64,000 nucleotides of DNA. Source: Flavobacterium sp. N2270. GTDB lineage: Bacteria; Bacteroidota; Bacteroidia; Flavobacteriales; Flavobacteriaceae. The position numbers were made by a program, and so were the translations under genes. Location: contig NZ_CP110005.1 in NCBI RefSeq assembly GCF_025947225.1, positions 2,294,001 to 2,358,000 of the forward strand. The letters are read 5' to 3'. This document shows positions 50,656 to 60,074 of this stretch, one piece after another. Position 1 is the stretch's first letter, and every line of letters begins with the position of its first letter. The notes beneath the pieces were generated by a model. The model saw only the letters and a list, made by a program, of their open reading frames with translations. It was not told the DNA's origin and ran no database searches.

Positions 50656-52056
50656 CTATCTTCTAGTATTTTCTTTACGAGAAGTAAATTTTGGATGTGT
50701 TTCCGCTTCTTCCTCTTCTACTTTTTTCATTACTTTTCGGGCCACTTCAATTTTATACTTCTTCCCTTTCATTTTTTGGTCTTTAATATTGTTAAGTAAG
50801 TCTTTTACTTTAGAATATTTTACAGCCACAAACGAAATAAAATCTTTTACTTCAATTAATCCAATATCGCCTTTTTCCAATTCTCCTTTTTGAGAAAAGA
50901 AACCTAAAATATCAACTTTATTCAGCTTGTTTTTCTTTCCGCCACTTATATAAAGTGTTTGATACAAAGGTGCTTTTGGTAATGATTTGGCATCAGAAAC
51001 ATCTAAACGTCTTGTTCCATAATCGAAATAATCGGATTTCTTTTCTGTTTCATGAATAAGAACATAAGCAGTTCCGGTTGCCAACATACGCGCTGTACGA
51101 CCATTTCTATGTGTAAATTCGTCTTCTTTTGCCGGTAAATGATAATGAATAACGTGATTCATTTCTGGAATATCTAAACCACGAGCTCCTAAATCGGTCG
51201 TGATTAAATAGGAAACACTTCCGTTTCTAAACTGAATCAGAGCGCGTTCACGTTCGTCTTGGTCTAAACCTCCATGATAAAAAGTAGAAATAATTCCTTT
51301 AGCTGTTAGCATATCGTGAATACGTTCCACTGCTTCTCTATGATTACAAAATACAATTGCCGATTCAGATTTTAACGAACAAATCAATTGAAAAAGCGAA
51401 TCAATTTTATCTTTCGATTTCGAAAAGACAATTCGCATATTTAAATTTTCATTGGCTTTATCTTCTTGTATAAAATCTAAAACCGCTGGATTAACCACTC
51501 TTGTATATTTTGGAATTTCAACACCAGAAGTTGCTGAAACTAAAACACGTTTATTGGCTTTTGAAAGTTTTCCAATGATGTAATTCATTTCTTCATGGAA
51601 ACCCAATTGTAACGATTTATCAAATTCGTCTAAAACGTATGTTTTTACATTATCTGTTTCAAAACTTCCACGGTCTAAATGATCTGCAATACGTCCGGGT
51701 GTTCCTATTAACAAAGCCGGTGGATTGCTTAGATTATTAATTTCGGTATCAATATTATGTCCGCCATAACACATGTTTACTTTATAATGTGTGCCCATTT
51801 TTTTCCAAACTTGTTCAATTTGTAAACCTAGTTCACGCGATGGAACTAAAATTAAACATTGAACTCCTTTTATATCTTCTTCTAACATTTGAAGAATAGG
51901 CAATAAAAAAGCTAAAGTTTTCCCTGAACCTGTTGGCGATAATAACAATACATTATTTTCATTCAAAATAGCGCTTTGTGCTACTTCTTGCATTTCGTTT
52001 AAACTTTGAATACCTAAATTCAAAAGAACATTATTGGAATGTGGATTTCTACTCAT
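50656..52056 (-). CDS. DEAD-box RNA helicase, DbpA-like
   Basis: 466 aa. Q-motif region (LNLGIQSLNEMQEVAQ), motif I SPTGSGKT, motif II DEFD (a variant of DEAD), motif III SAT, and motif VI HRNGRTAR. A C-terminal domain of about 75 residues (KVDILGFFSQKGELEKGDIG) resembles the DbpA RNA-binding domain. Probable role in ribosome assembly. First chromosomal gene after the array, transcribed toward it. Confidence 0.9.
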   Translation of the reverse strand: MSRNPHSNNVLLNLGIQSLNEMQEVAQSAILNENNVLLLSPTGSGKTLAFLLPILQMLEEDIKGVQCLILVPSRELGLQIEQVWKKMGTHYKVNMCYGGHNIDTEINNLSNPPALLIGTPGRIADHLDRGSFETDNVKTYVLDEFDKSLQLGFHEEMNYIIGKLSKANKRVLVSATSGVEIPKYTRVVNPAVLDFIQEDKANENLNMRIVFSKSKDKIDSLFQLICSLKSESAIVFCNHREAVERIHDMLTAKGIISTFYHGGLDQDERERALIQFRNGSVSYLITTDLGARGLDIPEMNHVIHYHLPAKEDEFTHRNGRTARMLATGTAYVLIHETEKKSDYFDYGTRRLDVSDAKSLPKAPLYQTLYISGGKKNKLNKVDILGFFSQKGELEKGDIGLIEVKDFISFVAVKYSKVKDLLNNIKDQKMKGKKYKIEVARKVMKKVEEEEAETHPKFTSRKENTRR

Positions 52057-52060
52057 GCTG

Positions 52061-52068
52061 CAAAGATA
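52061..52068 (-). promoter_or_regulatory. -7 element (TATCTTTG) upstream of the DEAD-box gene
   Basis: TAnnTTTG match immediately before the start codon on the minus strand (4 nt gap); would give a near-leaderless transcript. No clear TTG at -33. Confidence 0.4.
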
Positions 52069-52114
52069 AACCCAATTATGAATTAAAAATTATGAATTAT
52101 GAAATAAGTTTATT

Positions 52115-52122
52115 TACTTTTG
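52115..52122 (+). promoter_or_regulatory. -7 element (TACTTTTG) upstream of 52142
   Basis: TAnnTTTG match 19 nt before the ATG; -33 element not evident. Confidence 0.4.
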
Positions 52123-52141
52123 AAATTATAACTAAAAAACT

Positions 52142-52837
52142 ATGAAAAGCATTTCGTTTTTACTTCTATTCCTTTCTGCAATAAGTTTTGCTCAAAATAA
52201 AGGTTTAAAACCAATTTATTCAAATGAAAAATGTCAAGAACCAATTGGGTATATTACGAGAGTAAATCAACGTATTATTACTTCTGATATTGAAAAAGAT
52301 TCTTTATATATTGAAATTCAATATATTGAAAATTGCGCAAATGGAAAAATCATAGATTATTCTATAATAAAAGATACCATTTTATTCAATTTTAATTTTG
52401 ATTTCATAGACAGGGATATTGCTGATTGTGATTGTGTTTTTATTAATAAATTAAAAATTAAGAATCCAAAAATTAAAAAACCAGTTTTTAAAATTAATAA
52501 TACTAAAGGTGTAAGAGAACTAAAACATTCTAGAAGTTATTTTTTACCAGCAGAATATAAAGTTAAAGATAATGACACTTTAGTACTTTTTGATGATAAT
52601 GGATATCATTATACTAGAACTTATTTTGATTCTGGGAAATTAAAATTATTATGGATAAGAAAAGACAGTTATTCAGAAAGAATATATTACTATGAAAATG
52701 GAATGATAAAATCAATTAGTCAAATTATAGGTGACATTAATTGTTATATTTTAAAAGAATGGGATATCAATGGGAAATTAATAAACTTTATTAAGTCATC
52801 TGATATGGATATTCTATTTCCTAAAAAAAGTGAATAA
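52142..52837 (+). CDS. Secreted MORN/YwqK-like protein
   Basis: 231 aa, signal peptide MKSISFLLLFLSAISFAQ. The C-terminal part has MORN-like units (TYFDSGKLKLLWIRKD, IYYYENGMIKSISQII). Lies just before the M14 peptidase (35 nt). Exported; function unknown. Outside the array, but similar in type to cassette C22. Confidence 0.78.
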   Translation: MKSISFLLLFLSAISFAQNKGLKPIYSNEKCQEPIGYITRVNQRIITSDIEKDSLYIEIQYIENCANGKIIDYSIIKDTILFNFNFDFIDRDIADCDCVFINKLKIKNPKIKKPVFKINNTKGVRELKHSRSYFLPAEYKVKDNDTLVLFDDNGYHYTRTYFDSGKLKLLWIRKDSYSERIYYYENGMIKSISQIIGDINCYILKEWDINGKLINFIKSSDMDILFPKKSE

Positions 52838-52872
52838 TTTAGAAAAAAATATTAAAATTGAATTTAGCTACA

Positions 52873-54588
52873 ATGAAAAAAATATTATTCCTTCTGTTGA
52901 TCTCATCGTTAACTTTTTCCCAAGATTTAAAAACACCTTACGAAAAAGGAAACGGCAATCAGTCCACTACTTATGAAGAATGTATTGCATATTATACAAC
53001 TTTAGACAATGCATTTGAAACCATTTCAATGAAAGAAATGGGTTTAACCGATAGTGGTGAACCTTTGCATATTGTTACTTTTTCAGAAAATAAAAACTTC
53101 GATTACACACAAAATAAAGCTGTCATTTTAGTCAATAATGGAATTCATCCGGGTGAACCAGACGGAATTGATGCCAGTATGATGTTATTACGCGATTTGG
53201 CAACTTCAAAAATAAAAGTACCTAAAAATACCATTATAGTCGTAATTCCAGTTTATAATATTGGTGGAAGTTTGAATAGAAATTCATTTTCAAGAGCCAA
53301 TCAAAACGGACCAGAAGCGTACGGGTTTAGAGGAAATGCAAGAAATTTTGATTTGAATAGAGATTTTATAAAATCGGATTCTAAAAATTCAAGAAGTTTC
53401 CAAGAAATATATCATTTGGTAAACCCAGATATGTTTATTGACAATCACGTTTCTAACGGAGCCGATTATCAATATACTTTTACTTGCATTGCTACACAAC
53501 ATCAACGTTTAGGCGGAGATTTAGGAACATTTTATAAAGAAGAAATGCATCCAGCCATTATGCAAGATTTAAAAAAGAAGAAAATTGAAAGTGTGCCTTA
53601 CGTAAATATACATGGTGATAAACCAGATGATGGTTTTGCGCAATTTATGGATTCGCCACGTTATGCAACGGGTTACACTACCCTATTCAATTCTTTGGGT
53701 TCGGTTCCCGAAACACACATGCTAAAACCCTATAAAGATAGAGTTCGTGTAACCTATGAATATATGGTAAGTACTATAAATTATGTAGATACTAATTATT
53801 TAAAAATTAAAGCATTAAAAACTAAAAATTTAGAAAATTATAAAGTCGGAATGAATTATCCTTTACAATGGGAGATTGATTCATCTAAGGTGTCTTACAT
53901 TGATTTTAAAGGATTCAAAGGCGATTATAAACCAAGTGATGTATCAGGAAAAGATCGTTTGTATTACGACAGAAAACAACCTTTTACCAAAAAAATTCCG
54001 TTTTATAATGATTACAAAGCAACTAAAGAAGTTGTAATTCCTAGTTTTTATGTAGTTCCAAAATCGCAATGGCCAATTATTGATTTATTAAAATTGAATG
54101 GAATTGAAATGCAACCGTTAGCAAAAGATACAGAAATTGAAGTAGAAAGTTATAAAATAGCTTCTTATGAAACTTCAAAATCGCCATACGAAGGACATTA
54201 CGGACATTATAATACTGTTGTTGTAAAATCTACTAAAAAAGTACAGTTTAGAAAAGGCGATTTAATGATAAATACGCAACAAGCTGGTGTAAAATATTTA
54301 ATGGAAACTTTAGAACCTGAAGCAGTTGATAGTTATTTCAATTGGAATTTCTTTGATCCTATTTTGCAACAAAAAGAATATTTTTCGGCTTATGTTTTTG
54401 AAGATTTAGCTAAAGAAATATTGGATAAAGACCCAAAACTAAAAGCTGAATTTGAGGCTAAAAAAACACAAGACAAAGCTTTTGCGGAAAGCGGAGCTTG
54501 GCAATTGGACTGGATTTATAAACATTCGCCTTATTACGAAAAAGCACATTTGCAATATCCTGTTTATAGAGTTAAAGAATCAAAATAA
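52873..54588 (+). CDS. M14-family zinc carboxypeptidase-like protein
   Basis: 571 aa from the ATG of the signal peptide (MKKILFLLLISSLTFSQ). M14 fold: NNGIHPGEPDGIDASMM supplies HxxE zinc ligands, IDNHVSNGADYQYT the third His, and VPETHML the catalytic Glu. Central Arg-containing stretch FSRANQNGPEAYGFRG. A periplasmic or secreted metallocarboxypeptidase is inferred. Its 3' end overlaps the convergent gene by 9 nt. Confidence 0.87.
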   Translation: MKKILFLLLISSLTFSQDLKTPYEKGNGNQSTTYEECIAYYTTLDNAFETISMKEMGLTDSGEPLHIVTFSENKNFDYTQNKAVILVNNGIHPGEPDGIDASMMLLRDLATSKIKVPKNTIIVVIPVYNIGGSLNRNSFSRANQNGPEAYGFRGNARNFDLNRDFIKSDSKNSRSFQEIYHLVNPDMFIDNHVSNGADYQYTFTCIATQHQRLGGDLGTFYKEEMHPAIMQDLKKKKIESVPYVNIHGDKPDDGFAQFMDSPRYATGYTTLFNSLGSVPETHMLKPYKDRVRVTYEYMVSTINYVDTNYLKIKALKTKNLENYKVGMNYPLQWEIDSSKVSYIDFKGFKGDYKPSDVSGKDRLYYDRKQPFTKKIPFYNDYKATKEVVIPSFYVVPKSQWPIIDLLKLNGIEMQPLAKDTEIEVESYKIASYETSKSPYEGHYGHYNTVVVKSTKKVQFRKGDLMINTQQAGVKYLMETLEPEAVDSYFNWNFFDPILQQKEYFSAYVFEDLAKEILDKDPKLKAEFEAKKTQDKAFAESGAWQLDWIYKHSPYYEKAHLQYPVYRVKESK

Positions 54589-55089
54589 TAAAGAATCTGA
54601 ATAAGTTTTTAAAGAATTGATGTAGTCTGTTTCAAATTCAATTACTCTAATTTTTTTATTTTTAAAAGATATTTCACCATCAAAAACACCATTTATATTA
54701 AGAAAATCTATAAAAAACTCATTTTCATCAATTTCAGAAAGTCTACCAAGATAAACTGAACTACTTCTTTTAGTAGCGACTTGAAATATTCCGTATTTAT
54801 TTGTCAAATATGATAAAATATTTTCTAAACTAGAAAGTGGAATTATTGAGTCATTTGTAAATTTAATTTTCTTTAAACGAATTACTTTTTCATTAAATTG
54901 ACTATTCTCATCATAAATAATATGTTTTATATTTTTATTTCTTAAAATTACAAAGCCATCAATTACATAATCAACTGGATTATTTCTAAGCAAAACCCAA
55001 TCTTCATTAAAATCTAATAAAAAACCAGAATAAGAATCTTTTATATCTGAAAATTCTATAGTGACTAATTTATTTAAATATACTTTCAT
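54580..55089 (-). CDS. Hypothetical protein downstream of Nudix gene
   Basis: 169 aa, starting MKVYLNKLVTIEFSD. Beta-rich, SH3/barrel-like pattern; no signal. Start overlaps the stop of the Nudix gene (ATGA type), so co-translated. No family recognised. Confidence 0.72.
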   Translation of the reverse strand: MKVYLNKLVTIEFSDIKDSYSGFLLDFNEDWVLLRNNPVDYVIDGFVILRNKNIKHIIYDENSQFNEKVIRLKKIKFTNDSIIPLSSLENILSYLTNKYGIFQVATKRSSSVYLGRLSEIDENEFFIDFLNINGVFDGEISFKNKKIRVIEFETDYINSLKTYSDSLLF

Positions 55090-55691
55090 TGTTTTGACTT
55101 TTCTCTATTTTCAAACAACAACTTAATATTTTCATAAGAGTTTTCTAAAACTTTAGATATGTCTTTTGGGTGAATCCATTCTACTTTTTCTATACCTTCA
55201 TCAGCTTGACCTTCTGGGATTCCATCAAAATTAGATTGCATTTCATACCAATATGTTTGCTTTAGTTTATAACGACCGTTACGTTTAAAAACATGATACG
55301 TTTTTTGAAGTTTTTTAGAAATTGATAAACAACTAACACCTGTTTCTTCTTCAACTTCACGCATAGCTGTTTCCTCCATGGTTTCATTTTTTTCTGTTCC
55401 ACCTTTTGGTAAATCCCACTTACCATTTCTGAAAATAAATAAAATTTCACCTTTAGCATTATAAACTAATCCTCCACCTGCTTTAACTACTGGAATTTTT
55501 GCTTTTAACGTCTTCATAATCAGTTTTTCATCAGGGTGATATAAAAAAACATTATGAATTTTATTTTGATACATTTTCACAATCAACTTCTTAATATCGA
55601 TACTTTCAAGCAAGAAAATTTGAAAATCAGTTTCCTTCTGAACTTCATTTGTCAAAAAAAGTGACCTATCGTTTACAAAAACTTTATACAT
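55086..55691 (-). CDS. Nudix hydrolase
   Basis: 201 aa. The Nudix box GGTEKNETMEETAMREVEEE then TGV fits GX5EX7REUXEEXGU (about residues 99-121). The preceding segment GGGLVYNAKGEILFIFR and KWDLPKGG is typical. Start MYKVFVNDRSLF chosen; nine more codons are open upstream but would overlap pyrE. Divergent from pyrE with 7 nt between start codons. Substrate unknown. Confidence 0.87.
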   Translation of the reverse strand: MYKVFVNDRSLFLTNEVQKETDFQIFLLESIDIKKLIVKMYQNKIHNVFLYHPDEKLIMKTLKAKIPVVKAGGGLVYNAKGEILFIFRNGKWDLPKGGTEKNETMEETAMREVEEETGVSCLSISKKLQKTYHVFKRNGRYKLKQTYWYEMQSNFDGIPEGQADEGIEKVEWIHPKDISKVLENSYENIKLLFENREKSKQ

Positions 55692-55698
55692 TTGCAAT

Positions 55699-56349
55699 AT
55701 GGTTTTTAACAACAACACAGCAGAACAAACAGCCGAATTGCTTTTACAAATAAACGCAATTAAATTAAATCCAAAAAATCCTTTTACTTGGGCTTCGGGC
55801 TGGAAATCACCAATTTATTGTGATAATCGTATAATTCTCTCATTTCCAGAGGTAAGAAATTATATTAGAGAAGAATTTTCTAAACATATTGAAGAAAAAT
55901 TTGGGACTCCAGATGTAATTGCAGGTGTTGCAACCGGCGCAATTGGCATTGGCATACTTGTTGCAGAAGCAATGGGACTACCATTTGTATATGTTCGTCC
56001 GGAAGCAAAAAAGCACGGAAGACAAAATCAGGTGGAAGGTTTTTTACAAAAAGGCCAATCAGTAGTTGTGGTGGAAGATTTAATAAGTACTGGTGGAAGC
56101 AGCCTTCAAGCAGTTGAAGCTTTAAGAAATGAAGGAGCTGTTGTAAAAGGAATGGCAGCCATTTTTACTTATGGTTTTGATGTATCTGTAGAAAAAATAA
56201 AAGAAGCTAATTTAGATGTATTTACATTAAGCAATTATGATAACTTGTTAAAGCAAGCAGTTCATAAAAAATATATAAATGATTCTGAGTTTGATGCTTT
56301 AAAAGAATGGCGCATAAGTCCATCTACATGGAATGTAGAAGTAAAATAA
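55699..56349 (+). CDS. pyrE: Orotate phosphoribosyltransferase
   Basis: 216 aa. Converts orotate and PRPP to OMP in pyrimidine synthesis. Family landmarks: FTWASGWKSPIYCDNR (orotate site), RPEAKKHGRQNQVEG (Lys loop), and the PRPP motif VVVVEDLISTGGSS. Full length. A TACATTTG element (55687-55694) ends 5 nt before the ATG, so the transcript may be nearly leaderless. Confidence 0.96.
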   Translation: MVFNNNTAEQTAELLLQINAIKLNPKNPFTWASGWKSPIYCDNRIILSFPEVRNYIREEFSKHIEEKFGTPDVIAGVATGAIGIGILVAEAMGLPFVYVRPEAKKHGRQNQVEGFLQKGQSVVVVEDLISTGGSSLQAVEALRNEGAVVKGMAAIFTYGFDVSVEKIKEANLDVFTLSNYDNLLKQAVHKKYINDSEFDALKEWRISPSTWNVEVK

Positions 56350-56360
56350 AAAATAAAATT

Positions 56361-56753
56361 ATGAATTTAGAAAGTCCAAAAGTAACCGTAGAAAAATCAG
56401 CTGAATATTTATTTAATGCTTTAACTGATGTGAAAAGCTTTGAAAAATTAATGCCGGAAAATATAGCTAAATTTGAAGTAATTGATGAAAATTGTTTCGA
56501 GTTTGGTTTAAAAGGAATGCCAGAAATTAAATTGGTAAAAAAAGAAGCTATTCCTCACTCAAAAATTGTTTTAGGAGCGGCATCAAGCAAATTACCTTTT
56601 ACATTAACAGCAAATTTAGTAACTTTAGAAAGTGAAAAAACAGAAGTTCAGTTAGATTTTGAAGGTGAATTTAACCCAATGATGGCCATGATGATTAAAG
56701 GGCCTATTGGCAAATTTATTGAGACATTAGTTAACAATATGAATAAATTATAA
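56361..56753 (+). CDS. SRPBCC-family protein
   Basis: 130 aa from the ATG 11 nt after pyrE. VTVEKSAEYLFNALTDVKSF then EKLMPENIAKFEVI is the START/SRPBCC beginning; a C-terminal helix (FIETLVNNMNKL) closes the fold. Probably in an operon with pyrE. Ligand unknown. Confidence 0.82.
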   Translation: MNLESPKVTVEKSAEYLFNALTDVKSFEKLMPENIAKFEVIDENCFEFGLKGMPEIKLVKKEAIPHSKIVLGAASSKLPFTLTANLVTLESEKTEVQLDFEGEFNPMMAMMIKGPIGKFIETLVNNMNKL

Positions 56754-56779
56754 AATTATATATATTGGTTTTGAGAACG

Positions 56780-56808
56780 AACTCCTAATTAAAAATAGGA
56801 GTTTTTTT
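56780..56808 (+). terminator. Terminator after the pyrE-SRPBCC operon
   Basis: Stem ACTCCTA / TAGGAGT, loop ATTAAAAA, followed by seven T. Confidence 0.82.
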
Positions 56809-56813
56809 ATGCC

Positions 56814-56821
56814 TATATTTG
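56814..56821 (+). promoter_or_regulatory. -7 element (TATATTTG) upstream of the TauE/SafE gene
   Basis: Exact TAnnTTTG match 13 nt before the ATG, directly after a terminator. The same octamer sits in most attC-like sites, which supports reading it there as a promoter element. Confidence 0.55.
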
Positions 56822-56834
56822 AAAAAAGTAAAAC

Positions 56835-57569
56835 ATGTTTCAAAAAGTTAGTCTGTTTTTTTTATTGCTCGCAATGCTTGCAGAAATTGCAGGAACCGTA
56901 GGTGGTTTTGGCTCTTCGGTATTTTTTGTACCTATAGCAAGCTTTTTTTTTGATTTTCAGTCCGTTTTAGGATTAACTGCTATATTTCATTTATCAAGTA
57001 ATATTAGTAAAATTGCATTATTTAGAAAAGGGTTAGACAAAAAACTGCTTTTAAACATTGGTGTTCCTTCTGTAGTATTTGTAATTATTGGTGGTTTATT
57101 ATCAAACTACTTAAAAACATATATTTTAGAAATTCTTTTAGGTCTTTTTCTAACCATTTTTAGTTTACTATTTTTAATTAAGAAAAATTTAATTGTTAAA
57201 CCCGAACTTAAAGAATCTATTATTGGCGGTTCACTTTCTGGATTTACAGCGGGTTTATTAGGTACTGGTGGAGCAATAAGAGGAATTACAATGGCTGCTT
57301 TTAATTTGGAAAAAAGTGTTTTTATTGCCACATCTGCAGCAATAGATTTTTCAATTGACTTTACAAGAACCATTGTTTATTTTAAAAACGGATACATTCA
57401 TGAACATGATTTAATTTATGTGCCTTTCCTGTTTGTTATTGGTTTAGTAGGGACATATATTGGAAAATATATTTTAAAGTTTATACCTCAGGAGAGATTC
57501 AAGCAAACATCATTAATACTTATCTTATTAATTGGAATTGTAATGTTGATTCAAACGATTTTAAAATAA
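56835..57569 (+). CDS. TauE/SafE-family membrane permease
   Basis: 244 aa, about 7-8 membrane helices. AEIAGTVGGFGSSVFFVPIA and the second-half repeat SGFTAGLLGTGGAIRGITMA are the characteristic Gly-rich motifs of the family (sulfite/anion exporters). Substrate unknown. Followed by a strong terminator. Confidence 0.88.
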   Translation: MFQKVSLFFLLLAMLAEIAGTVGGFGSSVFFVPIASFFFDFQSVLGLTAIFHLSSNISKIALFRKGLDKKLLLNIGVPSVVFVIIGGLLSNYLKTYILEILLGLFLTIFSLLFLIKKNLIVKPELKESIIGGSLSGFTAGLLGTGGAIRGITMAAFNLEKSVFIATSAAIDFSIDFTRTIVYFKNGYIHEHDLIYVPFLFVIGLVGTYIGKYILKFIPQERFKQTSLILILLIGIVMLIQTILK

Positions 57570-57570
57570 A

Positions 57571-57598
57571 AAAAGCGCTGAATAAATTCAGCGCTTTT
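57571..57598 (+). terminator. Bidirectional terminator
   Basis: Perfect 13-bp stem AAAAGCGCTGAAT / ATTCAGCGCTTTT with a 2-nt loop, between the TauE/SafE gene and the tRNA. Confidence 0.88.
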
Positions 57599-57609
57599 GC
57601 GTTATTTAG

Positions 57610-57684
57610 GGTGAATGACCGGGTTCGAACCGGCGACCCTCGGTACCACAAACCGATGCTCTAACCAGCTGAGCTACAATCACC
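57610..57684 (-). tRNA. tRNA-His (GTG)
   Basis: Cloverleaf on the minus strand: D-arm GCTCAGCTGGTTAGAGC, anticodon stem TCGGT / ACCGA around loop TTGTGGT (anticodon GTG), T-arm with GGTTCGAACC. The extra 5' G (57684) faces C73 (57610), the histidine identity pair. One T-T mismatch in the acceptor stem. CCA not encoded. Confidence 0.96.
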
Positions 57685-57747
57685 ATTTGTTTAACGGGTG
57701 CAAATATAAGGCAAAAGTTCTACTTTGCAAACATTTTTTTAAAAAAA

Positions 57748-58464
57748 TTACTTCAAATTATCTAAACTACTGACTGCCAAATATCTTTCTGTAGTAAAAC
57801 CTTCTGCAAAATCTACTCCAACAAGTCTTCCAAGATCTTCTGCACGATATTTTATAGAATCTAGGAAGTTTTTAGAAGTAATTGGAGTAACAGGTTCTTT
57901 AGATTTTGGATCATAAAACTGAGAACTATAAGCTAATACAGAACTTACTTTATTGTCCATGTATCCAGTTATATCAACAACAAAGTCAGGTTCAATATTT
58001 TTCCATTGAATGTAATGATAAACATGTTTTGGTCGCCAATGTTGCTGCTTTTTTCCATCTAAAGTAGTTTCAATCTTTAGCAATCCTGATAAAAAACAAG
58101 CATCACTTACTAATTTACTTCCTTTTCCATGGTCAATATGACGATCATCAATAGCGTTACATAAAACAATATCTGGCTTATATTTTCTAATTATTTTAAT
58201 AATCTCGAGTTGATGCTTTTCATCATTTACAAAAAAACCGTCTCTAAATTGTAAATTCTCACGAATAGAAACACCAAGTATTTCAGCAGCATTTTTAGCT
58301 TCAATATCTCTAATTTCTGCACTTCCTCTAGTTCCAAGTTCTCCTCTAGTTAAATCTATAATACCCACTTTTTTACCCAAGGAAACTTCTTTTGCTATAG
58401 TTCCGGCTGCACCTAACTCTACATCATCTGGATGAGCACCAAAAGCTAAAATATCTAATTTCAT
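57748..58464 (-). CDS. bshB1: Bacillithiol biosynthesis deacetylase BshB1
   Basis: 238 aa LmbE-type zinc deacetylase. AHPDDVELG (zinc ligands) near the start, DRHIDHGKGSKLV with the third ligand, and the family block YSSQFYDPKSKEPVTPIT. Deacetylates GlcNAc-malate to GlcN-malate in bacillithiol synthesis. Starts 10 nt after the isochorismate synthase gene, same operon. Confidence 0.94.
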   Translation of the reverse strand: MKLDILAFGAHPDDVELGAAGTIAKEVSLGKKVGIIDLTRGELGTRGSAEIRDIEAKNAAEILGVSIRENLQFRDGFFVNDEKHQLEIIKIIRKYKPDIVLCNAIDDRHIDHGKGSKLVSDACFLSGLLKIETTLDGKKQQHWRPKHVYHYIQWKNIEPDFVVDITGYMDNKVSSVLAYSSQFYDPKSKEPVTPITSKNFLDSIKYRAEDLGRLVGVDFAEGFTTERYLAVSSLDNLK

Positions 58465-58474
58465 ATGTAGATAA

Positions 58475-59539
58475 TTACTTATTTAAAATATTTTTCATCG
58501 TTACCGATTTATTTTTTGTTTCAATATACTCTTTTTCAGGATTACTATCTTTAGTAATTCCGCAACCAATATATATTTCTGCAGTTGTCTCTGTTATTTC
58601 CATACATCTCAAATTTACAAATAAATCAGACAATAACGATTGATTTGTTTCAAAACAAAAATTCAATTCTCCAAGAAATCCACTATAATACTTTCGATTA
58701 TAGTTTTCATTTTTTAAAATAAAATCTTTAGCAGCATCTTTTGAAAGTCCACAAACAGCTGGTGTTGGGTGCATTTTATTTATTAATCCTTCTAAATCAT
58801 TTTCAGAGTTAAGTTTGGCTTCAATATCGGTTTTAATGTGTTCAATATTTCCAGCTTTTACTGTGTATGGTTTTGACACTTCAACTTTATCAACATATTC
58901 TGCAATATTTGAAACAATAAAATCAGTTACAAATTGTTGTTCTTTTACTTCTTTTTTTTCCCAATTATCATTTTCAGTTAACAACCTAGTTCCTGCAAGA
59001 GCAACTGTTTTTAAAGTATTATTTTCAATTTTAAGAAATTGTTCAGGTGTTGCTCCCATCCACATTCCAACTTTAGGATGAAAAAAGCAATATTTAAAAG
59101 CCGACTTGTATGACGAAAGCATTTTTTTGAACGAAAATTCAATATCAAACAAATCAATTGAAACTGATTCTTTTCTTGAAACTACAATTTTTTCAGTTAA
59201 ACCTAAATTTATATTTTGAATAGCTTTTTCAACTAATTGTTCAAATTGCTCTTTTTGAAATGAATCATCTTGAGTAGAAATAGTTGTTTTTTTTAAATCA
59301 TTTTCTAGATAATAATTATTTTCAATTATTACTTCCGAAAAATCTTTTGGAATGAAAGGAATAAAATCATCATGAAATGGAGCAAACACAAAACCTTTCG
59401 CTTGAAAATCATCTAATTTATAAAGTTGACTATTCTTTTGAAAAAGTCCAATAGTTTTATCAGAATTTGGCTTCGAATAAATTACAAAAGGTAAATTTTG
59501 CGCTTTATGAGTTTTTATTTTTTCAAATAAATTAATCAT
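58475..59539 (-). CDS. Isochorismate synthase (chorismate-binding enzyme)
   Basis: 354 aa. Typical C-terminal chorismate-binding signatures: MHPTPAVCGLSKDAAKDFIL, YSGFLGELNF, IYIGCGITKDSNPEKEY; upstream EKIVVSRKESV. Converts chorismate to isochorismate, first step of menaquinone synthesis (MenF role). Its start overlaps the thioesterase stop by 8 nt. Confidence 0.9.
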   Translation of the reverse strand: MINLFEKIKTHKAQNLPFVIYSKPNSDKTIGLFQKNSQLYKLDDFQAKGFVFAPFHDDFIPFIPKDFSEVIIENNYYLENDLKKTTISTQDDSFQKEQFEQLVEKAIQNINLGLTEKIVVSRKESVSIDLFDIEFSFKKMLSSYKSAFKYCFFHPKVGMWMGATPEQFLKIENNTLKTVALAGTRLLTENDNWEKKEVKEQQFVTDFIVSNIAEYVDKVEVSKPYTVKAGNIEHIKTDIEAKLNSENDLEGLINKMHPTPAVCGLSKDAAKDFILKNENYNRKYYSGFLGELNFCFETNQSLLSDLFVNLRCMEITETTAEIYIGCGITKDSNPEKEYIETKNKSVTMKNILNK

Positions 59540-59960
59540 TTACTTTTCTTTTAGGTAAAACCATATTGGTCAATTTGCATAAAGAAATTAATTGATCTTG
59601 TTCGTCTACAATTCTTATTTCCCATAAATGCAAACTTCTTCCCTTATGAATAATTTTAGCCGTTGCAAAAACAGTTCCTGCTCTTTTACTTTTTAAATGA
59701 TTGGCGCTAATTTCAATTCCTCTGACTTCAAATTTTTCTGGATCTAAAAAAAGCATGGTTGCAGAACTACCAACACTTTCAGCTAAAGCTACAGATGCTC
59801 CACCGTGTAATAATCCCATTGGTTGATGAACTCTTGAATCAACTGGCATTTTTGCAGTTAAAAAGTCTTCTCCTACATCAATAAATTCAATCGATAAAGT
59901 TTCCATTAGTGTATTTTTACACCAATCGTTAAAAAATTTTAAAGTTTTAATTTTATCCAT
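59532..59960 (-). CDS. PaaI-type hotdog thioesterase
   Basis: 142 aa from MDKIKTLKFFND. HQPMGLLHGGASVALAESVG is the hotdog PaaI/DHNA-CoA thioesterase motif. Coupled to isochorismate synthase, so a menaquinone (DHNA-CoA hydrolase) role is likely, though not proven. An 11-codon longer start is open. Confidence 0.85.
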   Translation of the reverse strand: MDKIKTLKFFNDWCKNTLMETLSIEFIDVGEDFLTAKMPVDSRVHQPMGLLHGGASVALAESVGSSATMLFLDPEKFEVRGIEISANHLKSKRAGTVFATAKIIHKGRSLHLWEIRIVDEQDQLISLCKLTNMVLPKRKVND

Positions 59961-60074
59961 TTCTCCAATTTTAAGCAAAAATACAAATTTCAAAACGTTT
60001 TTTAGCTATACTAAAAACACTTATCTTAGCGTTTATATTTCAAAAAATAGTACATTTACGAAAAGATTTATTAC

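Noticed and set aside
50465..50893. 142-aa ORF across the array end
   Set aside because: Runs from aC50 through the terminator into the antisense of the helicase gene.
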